Shown here: positions 21,214-34,288 of the stretch, piece after piece
Layout: every line of letters begins with the position of its first letter
Numbering within the stretch: position 1 is the stretch's first letter
From: Polytrichum commune
Lineage: Eukaryota; Streptophyta; Polytrichopsida; Polytrichales; Polytrichaceae
Direction of reading: 5' to 3'
NCBI GenBank assembly: GCA_950295325.1
Contig: OX485804.1
Coordinates: 8,806,001 to 8,870,000, forward strand
DNA length: 64,000 nucleotides
The notes under the pieces: generated by a model
The model's input: only the letters and a program-made list of their open reading frames with translations
Told to the model about the DNA's origin: nothing
The model's database searches: none
Program-made: the position numbers and the translations under genes

Positions 21214-23938
21214 CCTTCTTGCTGGAGATTGAAAGCTCCTCAATCAATCAATTATGGTGGTGTAGGTAACCTGTGGGGCAAAGCAGGTGGACAAATTATT
21301 AATTACAAATATTTTCTTCAACATATCTCTCACTGTTTAGAATGTTACGAAGCAACAGCACCACATTCAATTCAATTGCATTGCACTCTAGCCTTAACCC
21401 TACGAACTCTAAAACTGAATGCAACGAACAGGGGTATATTAGAATCTCTAGTAAACTCAGTGGACCGCAAAGATACAGCTCCCAATTGCCAAGTTTTGCA
21501 CCCAACCTTCAGATTACATACATAGAATTGTCAGAACTCGAATTCCCAAAAAGAGCTTCTTACGGATACATTCGCAATCACAACAATGCCCGAAATAGAG
21601 CCAAATAGGCCAAGCTAGACATTCGTCACACATGCTTCCTTCTTCGCGTCGACATTCTCAAGCCCAGATTCTTGCAACAAGAATACTGTGAGCTTGTACA
21701 CCTACTCAGACCTTCATTTTGTCTGACTTCTTACAGAGGAAGACCAACCGACTGACCGGACAACAATTCCTCAGGTTCTTCAACCCTGCAAAAAACACAG
21801 CAATGCTGGAAAAAGAAGCAAACACAATTCCTCTGCTCACCAAAAACTCCTCCGCTACTCACCTCTAAACAAGATTGGCACCTCCTCCAAACTCTTATTT
21901 CGTTTTCTCTTCAGTCCAAGCTTCTACTTGCTGCAAAAGAAGCACGCCAAGACACCAACTACGGTTTTAAGAGGCTCAAAGTTGCACATAAGCAAAAACC
22001 CACAAAAATGGGTCAACCGAGCAGCCCCCACAACATAACCTACCAACCGAAAACTCACAAAAGTAGACTGCTCCCTTTGATCACTCAACTCCTCTAGTCA
22101 AACCAAAAGGAAACCCAAAAAGAGGGGAAAAACCAAAAAAAAAAGAAACGCCGCACTTCAAGTTTCCCATGTGCTTCTATCATCCCTACCTTCACCTTTT
22201 CCAGGCTCTCATCACATTCTTTATCAATAAGATCATTGCCAACCACAATGATGAGGAAACCCAACACCCTAATCTCAATTACCGAGTAACTTAGATGATG
22301 ATGTTTCTGGTCATCTGAGGACCCCTTCTGCTTTTGTCTAATTCTGGTGATAATGATGATGATGATGATGATGATGAAATGAGACGAGACTCCTTGCAAT
22401 TGATGTAGCTTACTTAAAGTTTAGTGCAACAAACAAATTGTCTTTGCTAATTTATTACAAGAACAGTAAGTATGTGTTACAAGGGTCCAAAAATTTGAGA
22501 CTGATTTCTGTGCGGGCTGATTTGGGATAAGTCAGTGGATGTAAATTGGAATTTTGGATTAGTTTCTATTTGAGAAAGGTAAAAGGGTAAGTAGCCCTGA
22601 GGGGAGGGAGTCGCTTGTTGGGGTCAGAAAGTGGACAGTGCTTGTCAAGTAGTCAAGTCAAGTAGCCTTGGCACCATTTTTGCCTTTCAGACCTGGGTCT
22701 TCTTCTTCCCATGTCAACGCCCATTTTAGTAGACCACAAAAAAACTGGTACACTGGGACCTTAGTAAAGCAAAATGCACTCGAAATAATGTGCAGAAAAC
22801 TAGATAGTCATTTGTGAAAATATTTCGTGAAATGCATAACATTTGAATCAACTTGAATGATATGGTTTCTATTTGAGAATGTCAAATGTCATATTAATAC
22901 ATAAGAGCATAAGGCAGAGGAGCCCACTAAGGTAGAAATATCATAACCCGTGAAAATAAGGTGATTCGCATTGAAGATTTGGTCTGACAATCATGAGATA
23001 ATTTTCCAAGATAGACGAGAAGGATTCATGAAGAATGCAAGTCGTTTCATGTTTTTCTGTCCTATACAAAAAATGCTACAATTTTTCAAAGTGGAAAGTT
23101 GTCCAAACCCCTACTCGTTCACTAGATTCTCCCTACACTGAACACGGTAATCCGCATCTCCATACAGAATGTCGCTTAAATCGGTTACCTCATGAGTACA
23201 TTAACACTTGACTCCCATTGGCTACACTAAGTGTACACGCATTGAAGTTGCCGCCAAGCCATGATCAGTTTTAGAAATGGCACTTCACCATTATGACGGC
23301 GGTCTAGTGCACGACTAGAGGGTGGTTAACAGGTTATGGTGTTTCCACCTTATGGTTCCAAGAAATTTGGCCTCTTGTGATGTGTAACAATTGTAGGCAA
23401 AAGAATCTAATTGATTTCATTTAGTATGAATCCAACACCATAGGAATGAGATCAAGCTGACTAAACCTCAACTAATATTGAATTTTCAAACAACATACAT
23501 GTGACCTTCTTAAGTGCACAAAGTGGTTCAATGTTGAGCTTGTGTTGGACATTGGCTTTTTTTGGCTATTCCAACCCAATGATACATCGCATAGTCCTTA
23601 AAATAATACTAGAAGTAGTTTTTTTTTAAGGAGATTATTGAACTGTTTTACACCAATAAAGTAGGTGTTTGAATATGACATGAAGAGTTAGTAGGAGTTG
23701 GAGGATAAATGTCGTTACAATAAATAGTAGAAGATGTAATAAATGCATGATATCTCACATACAAGAGATGTTATGTATGTCTTGGTTTGGTTGAAGGTGG
23801 TACTCTTGTAACCCAATTAAAAACTTTTGGGAAAGCTACATCTAGAATTAAAACCCCTAAATTTATGTTTAGAATTAACTTATTTCCCCTTTTTGTGTGT
23901 TCGTGATAGCTTAGTTTTACATGCCTCTATCCTACATG
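21214..23938. other. EPSPS upstream region and spacer
   Basis: Holds the EPSPS 5' UTR and promoter, which I cannot delimit: no unambiguous TATA or start site was identified. A (GAT)n microsatellite lies at about 22349-22379. The rest is unique-looking AT-rich spacer with no supportable exon. Confidence 0.5.
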
Positions 23939-25216
23939 TGGGGGCAAGCATGGTAAAGTGGACCAAAAAAGTGCTTCGGAATACTAAAACCATCATTTTT
24001 TTGGTCAAAGGCCTAAAAGTAGGAGCAAAGTGTTATTTAAATTGGATTTTTTTTTTAATGATGACCTCTAGTGTTGTGTTAAATACTCAAATATAGAATA
24101 TGAAGTTGAGATCTTCAATACTTAGCATCAAATGTGATGCTTAAAAGCAAATGGTTGAGTCTAGTTTTGGACGTAGATTTCATGACCTTAACTATTTTGA
24201 AGTTAGAATTTTTTTGAATATATTCCTTGAATTCATTATCTACTTGAGGGCATCGTCACAAAACTTTGTAGAAAACCAAATAATTTAATGTTATTTTATT
24301 TTATTTCAAAAAAAATTTAGACAATCACTTGTTCAATATGACTACTTGCACACTACTTGCACTGTCTTCTTTAATATGTAGACTTTTCTTGGATTTTTTT
24401 TGGTCATCATAAATTGTTTGGCTTTGTAGATTAATGTGTTTTTAAGTGTCTATGTTTTTTCTCTTCAAAAAATTCAAAGTTAGTACATAAAATTGAATCA
24501 CTTTCATTTAACACTAGGCAAGGATCAAGAGTTGTCCACTTTACCGTATGTGCACCCAAATACTAGTCATGCATAGGATTGTAATGAATCATGGATTAAA
24601 ATAGGTGGATTGACAACTTTGTATGATGAGGGTTAGTTGTTGCTCTGTATACATAAATGGTTTCCTTTGTTAAAAGCCTCTTATCAAATTAAAATTTTTG
24701 TCCATTGATTTATTGATTCATCCTCAGCTGTTCCACCATATTTAGATATAGTTTGATCATAAGACAACTCATGAAAGGATTCTCATTGCATCGTAAAGCA
24801 TTCATATAGTAATGGTGGTGAGATTGAACAAATGACTGTTTATTCTATTTTTAAACATGATAAAATTACATTAAATTAATTGGTTTTCTACAAAGTTTTG
24901 TGATGATGCCCTCAAGTAGATAATAAATTCAAGGAATATATTCAAAATTTCTAACTTCAAAAAACTTAAGGTCGTGAAATCTACGTCCAAAACCAGACTC
25001 AACCATTTGTTTTTGAGCATCATGTTTGATGCTAAGTATTGAAGATCTCAACTTCATATTCTAAATTTGAGTATTTAACACAACAATAGAGGTCATCATT
25101 AAAAAAATTCCACTTTAAATAACGCTTTGCTACTACTTTTAAGCCTTTGACCAAAAAAATGATGGTTTTAGTATACCGGAGCAATTTTTTGGTCCACTTT
25201 ACCATGCTTGCCCCCA
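23939..25216. mobile_element. DNA element with ~350-bp terminal inverted repeats
   Basis: The left arm, 23939 to about 24290, begins TGGGGGCAAGCATGGTAAAG. The right arm, about 24873-25216, is its reverse complement at high identity, sharing the CCATCATTTTTTTGGTC and TACTTGAGGGCAT stretches. The roughly 580-bp centre is AT-rich with no open gene. Long TIRs of this kind are typical of MULE-type or foldback elements (family knowledge). No 9-bp target duplication was evident at the ends I chose. Short ORFs in the two arms are mirror images of each other and not genes. Confidence 0.8.
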
Positions 25217-26047
25217 TCTGAGTTCTTGGTTCATTTATCAACAGCTTGAGGGCATTGCCCAATGCTTTGGGGACGTGCTTGGTTATGCGTCAATGCTGGC
25301 ATTGAAAACCACATCTTCCACATTTTGCCTGGATTGAGGCCTACCTGTATGCCTACCTGTCTCCCAAGGCTTCTGATGATCATTGTTTGGAATTTCAACT
25401 GACAAATATCCTTGAAAGGACTACATACAGTGGCACCGTTCTTTCATTTGAGCTAGATATAGTCTCCCAAGTTTGACAAGTACAATGCCAAAGGAGAGCC
25501 ATAGGGTGCTATCTGTCAGTTCGCCACAAAACAAGCATTTTGGAAGGAAGTTGACAAATGTCATTCACATTGATCAAGACCCATTAAATCCTACATGGAA
25601 ATCACATTTAAGTACACAAAGTGTTCAACCAGACATCAACCTACACTAACAAATTCCTCAACCAAGAGAAGCCTATTTGAGCTATCAGCCAAGCGATGAA
25701 GCTGATATTGTAGTCCTTAAGATGGTCAAGGCCTGATTAGTTGAGCTTCAATTCCACCTGGACAAAGTTTATCATTATTGTCACCCTGTCATCTCTTGCC
25801 AGCTGGAAGTTTGTCATCCTGCATGTGAACATGTTTGGAGTAAAAATAGATATCATGCTGACATAGTGGAGGGCATTCAATGCATCTCCAATACAGTTTT
25901 AACTTGACTATAACATCGAACAAAGATGTGGATGTCCACATCCAGACATCACCTTAATAGAACTGCCTTCCACACCACATTACAATCATAATATCACTAA
26001 GGAAATAAAGTAACAACAACAATTAGAGACATCAATATGCTAACACT
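25217..26047. other. Intergenic spacer
   Basis: Non-coding DNA between the long-TIR element and the second F1 foldback copy. I see no supportable gene, repeat or RNA. Confidence 0.5.
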
Positions 26048-26412
26048 TAAGTTATCCTTGGACTCAGCAGGACTATTCATCAAGAATCGGTCCCTTCTGA
26101 TTTTCCATTGGTTGTTTTGCATACAATATCAATCATTTCTTTCCACTTGTGGTGCATGCTCGGAGGCAGTCTTTAAATCTGAATGAAGAGCAGACTATTT
26201 TGGTTCATTGAGGGCCAAAACACATTTTAACACCTCTTTAGCATGCCAAAATAAGAGTTTAGCCCTCAATGACCCAATTAGACTGTTCTTTGTTTCACCT
26301 GCCACACTACCTCCAAGCATGCACCAAAAACTTACTAAACATGGAAGGTGTTGTATGCACAACAACCCACTCCCAACCAGAAGTCATAGTGACTTAGAGG
26401 ATAAACTCTACT
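26048..26412. mobile_element. Foldback MITE family 'F1', copy 2
   Basis: Same family as 16611-16962. It has CTTGTGGTGCATGCTCGGAG on the left, the CATTTTAACACCTCTTTAGC centre and CTACCTCCAAGCATGCACC on the right, followed by the shared AACTTACTAAACATGGAAGG tail. It lies just downstream of the NAA40 stop codon, so it may fall in the 3' UTR. Confidence 0.78.
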
Positions 26413-26535
26413 ATTTCAAAACATTAACTCATAAGACGTTTTGTTTCCAAGCCCTTGCAGTTCAACTACTAAATGCTCCTGGGAGAAGAATATGTATTCC
26501 CAAAAGATGTTCATTAGATGCAATGAGGAAACTGT

Positions 26536-29500
26536 TCATACCTCCAAAATAGACTTGGCATCAGCATCAAATGTTTTGCAAAGGATCTCATAGGTCATAT
26601 CGGCTCCAACCTGGTTAGAGCAAGCAACACATTCACTATGAGACATTTGAAAGATGTTCTTGCAAGTTCAATACATATGAAATGTGATCCTATCATCTAG
26701 TTACTTTGCAATAATTAAGTAGCTTGCAAGTTGCAAAGGCAAGGATTAGACCAAGATTTGTACCAGAGTGTTGTCCCATCTTGAAGGTGAAATGGTTGCA
26801 ATCTTGTACCTGCCAAAATATAATCAAGGAGACTTCAAAACATGAAAAGACCCACTCTAAAGCATCAGAAAGTCATGTTTTGCAAGACTTGGGGTGAGAT
26901 AACAACTAACATGATAGAGTTATCCATAAAGCAAAGCAGATGATACAATGGATTTAGTCCAAACCCCGAGTTTATGAAAATCAACACAAAGTCACCCAAG
27001 TTTCTTAATGCTTCAATTATCATACATAAAGAATGGTGTTGGGCTATGCTTTCTAGGTTGTCCTACTAGAATGGGTGGGCCAAGCTAGCCTTGCATAGGC
27101 AGATCCAGGATTTAGGACAGTGGATCGCATGCACATGCCCTAGTTTAGATCTTAAATCCTCTCAAAGTTTGAGAGGTGGAAAGAGGAGGTCCCAAAAGAT
27201 TCACCCAACTTTCAAAATAGGCTCCGATACACAACACGCTAACAAGCCCTTATAGAAAGTCCTCTCAAAAAAAGATCAAATCCACGGTTTCATCCCTCTT
27301 TTGAGAGACTTTATGGATTACTCTGATGGCCCTGTAAACACACTTGCAAGACAGAGACGAGCCTCAACCACTTGGCTTAGTGATAAGAGTTCACAACTTC
27401 AAAATTTACAGAAATCGGAACCCAAACTGTCAAAATATTAGGATGACAGAAAGGCATGGCAGTGGGTAGAAGATGGACATGTGTTTGAGAATATGTACAT
27501 CTGCCCTTGTCCTTCACATGTATATATAGTTGCCCCTTATAGATTGATGATAGAAAATAAGGAATTTATTAAAATAGGCTCCTTACCTTAGTTTGCTAGT
27601 GTAGAAAGCCAAAGCCCTGGTATTCCTCTTCTGCACAGTTAGAATGACAGCTTTCATGTCGTTCTGCGAGTCAGCCAACAAGGTCCACCTTAGAGATTGC
27701 AATCTCCCTCCTATACTACTTTCATCCCCTCAATCCCCCACCAAGGCAGCAAAAACAATTCTTTACAATATTGTAATAATAGAGTTATCATATCACTTAA
27801 TGGAACTTTCCGTTGAGACTTGATCCCCTAGGGTTTCCATTGGTTGTGTTACGTAAAAGATCAGTAATTATTTTCCACTTGTGGTGCATACTTGGAGATA
27901 GTTTTTGATTTAAAATGAAGAGTAACTTATTTTGGTTCATTGAGAGCCAAACTCATTTAAGCACCTCTTTGCATGCCAATATATTGCCCCTCAATGAATC
28001 AATATAAAATGTTCTTCGTTCAAACCTCCACACTACCTTCAAGCATGCACCGAAAACTTACAGAACATGGAAGATGATATGGGCAAAACAACCAGCACCC
28101 GACCAAAAGTCATGTTGAGTAAGAAGATAACTCAAATATTGACCAAATCAATTGCCTTGCTGTATGCGCTATCACATCTGTCAAGGCCTCACATGGATGC
28201 AATAACACACCTTGCGGGCAACCAACTCAAGCATTTGCATCAAAAACTTGCCAAGCCCCTTCCCTTGCAGAGGGCCTTCGAGCTGAATTTCGTAGACATA
28301 TAATGCAGGCACGTCGTGCTCCACTACAAATCTGTAGTGAACAAATGCGACCATTGGATCACCTTCACTTCTCCACAGCCCTTTATTGTTGCTTGCGCCC
28401 ACATCAGCGTTGTTAGTGGAACTAAGTTTATTTCTGACAAAAATGTACCTTGCATCAGGAGAGACCATTTCACGGCGCTTCAGCTTCTCTTCAGCTGGCC
28501 ACTTGTCAGGCCCGTATGGCACTTCCATGTTTACCTGCTCTGCACAAAAAGAGCTCCAAAGATAGCTTTAGCATGTCTGGCAAATAGAAACTTGCGGTGG
28601 CAAGAATATTAATGTAACTCCATCCATCAGAACTTGAAAAGAAGTATGACCTTTAGCAGCTCTTGAAGATATTGTTTCACGGGAGCGGACAAAGTATCAC
28701 CACTCCCTGCTTCCAGTGTCAGGTTCAAACCTGCCGCACAACAAATGAGTGGAAGTTGTACAAAACAGGGATTGTGATTGCCAAAAAGAGAGTTTACAGG
28801 GCATAAAGTGGTACAAACCGGTGTTGCTCTGGTATCGTCTTTTTTTTAAAACCATTCGGTTATCTATAATGAGGATTTCACAATTTTTGTTACCAGTAGG
28901 TAAGGGTATTTGACAGTACTTTTGTTTTCCATACCATTTGGATCTATGTAAGAACTTTCGTACCTAGGCAAAATTGCCCTAGTATCAATATGGTTTAGAA
29001 TGGTATTGATCTAAATGATAACTCGAGTATACAAAGATTCTTTCGCCTTGACATACTCACCAAATATCAATATTTGACTAGTATTACAATTTTGATACCC
29101 ATGGGTAGGTTCTTTGATACCATTATTAATGATGATTATTGATAGCATGCATTACCAATACACCAGATCAACACAGGTACAAACCAACATTGGATTAGTA
29201 AAAGGTGCATGCATGGTATCAATACACAATATCAATGATGGTAACAAATAACCTACCCAACTGGTATCAGAATTGTTATACCAGTCAGGTATTCATTTTT
29301 GGTGGATATTATAAGACGACAGAATCTTTGTATACCTGAGTTTCTATTTAGATCAATAACATCCTAATACCATATTGATACTAGGGTAATTTTACCTAGG
29401 TATAAGGTTCTTGCATGGAACATAGACCCCAATAGTATCAAAATAAAAAATATCCTCAAATATCCATACCCTACCAATATCAAAAATTGTGAATTCCACA

Positions 29501-31110
29501 TAATATATACTCAAGTGGTAACAAAGAAAAATGATGCCAGTCCAACAACCATGCTTAAGGGGTGCTCAGTAATTGTCCTATACAAGGATGGGCTTTAGCA
29601 GAAGTCCCACATCTATCACAAGTTGTTTCAACCTCACACAGTTCGGCTGTAACATTGCAGTTTTGCACACCCAGGTTATCATTAGTGTTGCCCGGTTATA
29701 CAAATTGTGGCTGGTTATCAGTCCGGTTATGGTATCTATGGATTCCAAAAAATTAAATGACCTAATTGCGGATATCTGTCACATAGAAAATTTGAAACAA
29801 AATGTGTTATTGATAAGCTTTTAGTTGTGGAGATGCAGGATTCCATAGTAAATACCTATGTTGTTAAAAGTCAAAATAGTGTTAAATATGATACTATAAG
29901 TTGCATTCTTTTGAGATATCATTTTAGAAAGATGTTTTAAAATACAATGGCTTAAATTAAATTAAAACAACAATAGACCATGGTTATAAATTAAATATTT
30001 TTCTGACAAAATCCAGAACCTAGAAGTATTGACTTCTCCTTATTTTTCACAATGTATAACCATGATTGATATAGAAACTTGATAATTGCCCAACACTGTT
30101 TATCACTCTAGGTTGGAAACTTCTCCACAGTCAGCAAGTAGGAACAAGCAACTGAGATATTCACTCACCATTTCGATCATACTTGAGGAAAGAGGGAAAC
30201 TCCTCAATTGGGGCTACCTTAGCAGCTGCAGCCTTGACAGAATCATCGATACTTTGCTTCTTCGCCAGCTCCTACAGGGAACACAAAATACACACAACCA
30301 CATGCTATCAGAACTCCACTGCACTCTGAAGAACACAAATGTGCAATCAGATCTGAAAACGTACACCATATTTTATATTTGCTTCAAAAAGCCCTTAATC
30401 ACATGAAAGGGGTCATATTGACAGGACCCAAAATCTCTCACAGGCCAACGGTAGTCTAACCGAACCACTGATATGTTACAGACAAGTAACCACGAGAATA
30501 AAGAAAATGCATAAACCCTGATGCCAAAGGAGGATTGAAAAATCACAACTTGCTCCAAAAAGTCCATGATCACATGAAAGGGGTCATATTGGTTGAACCC
30601 AAAATCTCTCAGAGGCCAAGGATAGTCATAAGCAAGCACGGATTTCTTCCAAGCAAGCAACCACAAGAATCAAGGAAACGCATAACCCTGGTGCCAAATA
30701 AGTATTGAATTACAGCAATTTGCTCCAAATAGCCCTTGATCAAATGCAAGGGGTCATACTGATTGAACCCAAAATCTCCCACAGGCCAAGGGTACTTGAT
30801 CGACCACTAATTTCTTACAAACAAGCAACCACAAGAATTAAGAAAATGCATAAACCCTTGTGCCAAAGGAGTATTGGAAAACCACCATTTGCTCCATAAG
30901 TTCCATACTCACTTAAAAGGGGCCATGTTGACTGGACCCAAAATCTGTCACAGGCCAAGGATAGTGATACGCAAGTAATAATTCGCAGCAACTCCAAAAC
31001 TACTGAAAACCCCTAAATCCTGGTGTGAAAAGAGAAATGGATTGCAACAGACTCACCTCCTTGCGTTTTGTTTTTTTTTCTTTGCTGTTGGTCGGCTTCT
31101 TGCGATCCAT
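26536..31110 (-). CDS. NAA40: N-alpha-acetyltransferase 40 (NatD) homologue
   Basis: GNAT-fold enzyme that acetylates the N-termini of histones H4 and H2A (family knowledge). Seven exons: 31110-31057, 30271-30169, 28730-28651, 28534-28211, 27663-27587, 26809-26764 and 26610-26536. All have GT..AG junctions and sum to 759 nt, or 252 aa. The protein starts with a lysine-rich tail (MDRKKPTNSKEKKTKRKE). It continues with the NatD-specific stretch around VNMEVPYGPDKW and KRREMVSPDARYIFV, the acetyl-CoA loop LQGKGLGKFLMQ, then AVILTVQKRN, FYTSKLRYKIATISPSRWD and YEILCKTFDADAKSILE. Introns are large and full of repeats, including R1, F1, a 630-bp foldback and a 170-bp tandem array. The final exon could splice differently at GAG|GTATGA, changing only the last residues. 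Confidence 0.93.
27050..27322. repeat. Dispersed repeat 'R1', copy in NAA40 intron
   Basis: Second copy of the R1 repeat at 15605-15868, with GGTGGGCCAAGCTAGCCTTG and CACCCAACTTTCAAAATAGG in the same order and orientation. Confidence 0.7.
27795..28140. mobile_element. Foldback MITE family 'F1', copy 3 (NAA40 intron)
   Basis: Third F1 copy, with CTTGTGGTGCATACTTGGAG on the left, CTACCTTCAAGCATGCACC on the right and the shared AACTTACAGAACATGGAAGA tail. It sits inside the intron between NAA40 exons 4 and 5. An ORF on the plus strand at 28067-28303 is a by-product of this element and exon 4. Confidence 0.78.
28876..29505. mobile_element. Foldback element with ~300-bp arms (NAA40 intron 2)
   Basis: The left arm (from about 28876, ATTTCACAATTTTTGTTACC) and right arm (ending about 29505, GTGAATT preceded by CAAAAATT) are imperfect reverse complements. 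Paired landmarks are GCCCTAGTATCAATATGG with CCATATTGATACTAGGG, and TATACAAAGATTCT with AGAATCTTTGTATA. The hinge is near 29190. It is non-coding, a different family from F1, and diverged enough to be old. Confidence 0.75.
30380..30990. repeat. ~170-bp tandem repeat, 3.6 copies, in NAA40 intron 1
   Basis: Units begin near 30380, 30551, 30721 and 30890 with TTGCTCCAAAAAGCCC-like sequence. They continue with AAAGGGGTCATATTGA, ACCCAAAATCTCTCACAGGC and CAAGCAACCACAAGAAT. The period is about 170 bp and the last unit is partial. It lies entirely between NAA40 exons 1 and 2. Confidence 0.88.
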
Positions 31111-34100
31111 GGCTCCTTCCTCCACGATCCCGGATCCGTAATGAAGACTCTATATCGGAAAGGAATGGGAAGGGAGCGGAAGGGAAGGGAAAGGGAAAGC
31201 ACGGAAGAGGGATCAAAAATTTGGAGATTCTGTTTGCAGACCTATCCGAAAACCATATTGCCACCTCAGCTTTAATGTTTAGTTCCACTGTCCTACTTGG
31301 CATACCACGTGTCAAGCTCTGGGGATTATCGGCTCTTGTGTAGAGGTGTTGCCACCATAAGATATCATAAGATTTGTGCTTGTTATTTGGTTCTTTTTCA
31401 TGTTCTCCAACTTCTACCAATTAGACTTACACAACAAAACTCGTGTTCCATTAGCAATCTACAATGAAATATTTGTAAAAACCAGAGTGAAAATTGAATC
31501 TCCCCTAATTAGTTATGTTTATCATAAGTGTGATCAAGGGCTACTTGGAGTATGTGTTAACTAGATACATAAGTCCTCCAAATTGTGTTCATTATTGAAT
31601 GTAGAGTAGTTATTAATATTTGAAGACGCGATCTAGTCTCTTTTAAACATGTGTCGTTAAGAGGTTTGCTCTTTGATCCTCACTTAACCACATACAAATG
31701 AAAACTAGAGGTTCATTTAACAAAACAAGCCACTTAAGACCCATCTACCTTAATTTTGAGGGTTCTAGGTTTTGTTCATCCGGGTGTTATTCTTTTGCTA
31801 TATGGTTGCTAAAGGCCCGACCCCACTTGACTTTAGACATCATTGTTTTAAATTGCTAAAACTAGTTGGGTTTGTAGGACTAAGCACGTTCGCACATTTT
31901 GTGCCTTTGTTTCAAGCTTTTTAGGTAGTTGAGGATTATGGTAGGTTTTATTTTAATCTCCTTTCCTACTTGTGTGCAGTGTTTTAGGAAGATCATGCCA
32001 CATCCCGCGTGAAATGGACCAACTCCACCCAACCCTCTTAATAGGCAGTGGATGATGCCCAAGGGAGTGGCCATTATGTGTGTACGGGCCTGGATAAAGT
32101 CACTGCAATTTTTTCTCGCCATTGGATCTCCATAAGATCATGCCCACCTATAATATTTCGTTGGAAATCATGGTGGAAATTTCCATTTGTAATTGGTCCA
32201 CCCATATAGAAAGAAAAAAGTTGCAAGGGTTTTACAATCAACTTTTATCGAAACTGACAGTGTCTTTGTGAAGATTGTTCGCTCTATCCACCTCAACTTC
32301 TTTGACATGGGATACAAACCTTGTGAATTGAAGCTTGAGATTTATGATCCGGCTTGACATTCTCCAGCACTTGCGGCTAATGTCAAGTATAGGGGAAACC
32401 CATGAAGGGAGGGCTTTTTGAAAATGAAGAATCGTCCCCCATGGACAAGGGCCCAAAAAAAGTGTTGATATTTTTGGAAAGCCCTAACACGAAGGACTTT
32501 CCCCTACTTGAATTGTGAAGAAATTTTGGATTCTATGTGGACTAATACATTTCACATCATTGAAATGCCCCCCCCCCTCTTTTGTCTTAACAATGTCATG
32601 CCCTAAGTATGACGAGCATTATAGCAAACTTATAAGCGTCTTGAGTTATAGTAATAACTCGGTCCAAGTGTTCTCATATGGGATCCTACATTTCAAATTC
32701 ACTAGGATGAGTGTATACACTACACTAGAGTATCCTTATGATGCATATGTAAGGGTCTTGTATTGTGCATTCGTGCATGTAAACAACTTGGATGATTTAT
32801 TTACTTTCAATCATTGGATTCATTCTACATATGGACACATCCAAAATTTGGATGAACCCAAGTCATTGGCCACATGATGCGTGTCCATCTCAACAAAAGG
32901 TGCATTATGAACGTGCATAATGCAACTATGTTGTTTTATGTCTCGAGATGGATTCAAAATGGGATGAGGACTATAAGAAAATATTCAAGTGATAAGCTTC
33001 ATTAGTCCTTAGTACATTATGAATCTATCTTAAACTTAACTAATTGCTCGTCCAAGAGCATAAAGGTTATGTACTAGATAATGTCCAAGAGGGTAGTTGC
33101 TGCAGTCAATAGTCGGAGCGAGCTACTTGCTACTTACAATAGCCATTATATATCCTCCTCCACGCTACCAAGCATACCATTCAAGACATGTGATGAGCCC
33201 AGGTTTATATGGCGTTGAATACCATATTCTTGGTACGTAGATAGGATAGGAACAAGGACATGTGTTATGGCTCCTAGCCGAGTTGTCATGTAAATAGCGA
33301 TTGTGTGTCACTGCAGCTCGAGTATCAACCACCACTAACAAATACAACTAAAACATGGCAAAAGCACACATAAACAACACACCTAAATGCCAATCATGTT
33401 TTGGCTATCTCGCAAGCAACCTTGTCTTGATTGCTATAAGAACCTATCACAATGTTTAATCCATTTAGGCACGAATCCATTTAGGCACGATATCATCCAT
33501 AATTCCTAGATTATGTCCATGAGTTGATCAATTATGTGTGATAAACAACTTGAAGAGGTGGATGGTTGTCATCCACTCTCCTCCTAATGATTGTCTAGAT
33601 TATAAAACATTCATACATTCTTCAATTGTAATTTGAAATTGCCTAATATTCTCTTACATTAGTAGCTTTTGATGCTTGCATCAAAGTGCCTTTATCATCC
33701 CCCTCTCGCACAATGCATTCTACCCTTATTTGTTAGAACGTGATTAGAATGTGAATGTAATTTGCCCTTAAACAATCACACGGGTTCACGAAGTGAACTA
33801 TTACGGTACATTCCACCCTCGATATATGTTAACACTTCGGAGCAAGGAAACTTGTAACACTTATGTGGTGTTAACACTTTAACAATTATAAATTGTAGCA
33901 TAGAACACTAAATTCGGTAATTGGAGACTTTTTGTTGATCATGAGACTATTTAAGGATGCACTTTTCAAAATTGGACCAGTAATGACGACCAAAAATCCC
34001 ATATGTATAATTTGGACACTATTATTAGACATAAAGGCATGAAAGTGAACAAAAATGTGAGGCATACATGAAAATAGTTGCGTATGAAATGAGAGATCGT

Positions 34101-34288
34101 TATGAATGGATGGGAAGATGCAGAGAATGATTGGAAGTTGAATGAATTCAATCAGATTGAAATACAATTATAATGGAAATACCATCAATGTCTTGAGTAA
34201 CTTGAAATAGAATAGAAAGTAAGCACTAATATGTTCTACACCTAAGCGCATTTAGGGAGTCCGTCCCACTAGTACGTTTCTAGTCCCA
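31111..34288. other. NAA40 upstream region and spacer
   Basis: Contains the NAA40 5' flank (GC-richer near 31120-31340) and then AT-rich spacer. A plus-strand reading frame at 32515-32877 (120 codons) matches nothing I recognise and has no splice or codon-use support. No RNA gene was seen. Confidence 0.5.

Noticed and set aside
23827-25262. Two ORFs sharing GASMVKWTKK on opposite strands
   Set aside because: They are the two arms of the long terminal inverted repeat read outward-in; no gene structure.
32515-32877. 120-codon plus-strand ORF
   Set aside because: No recognisable domain, splice context or codon bias; AT-rich spacer on both sides.
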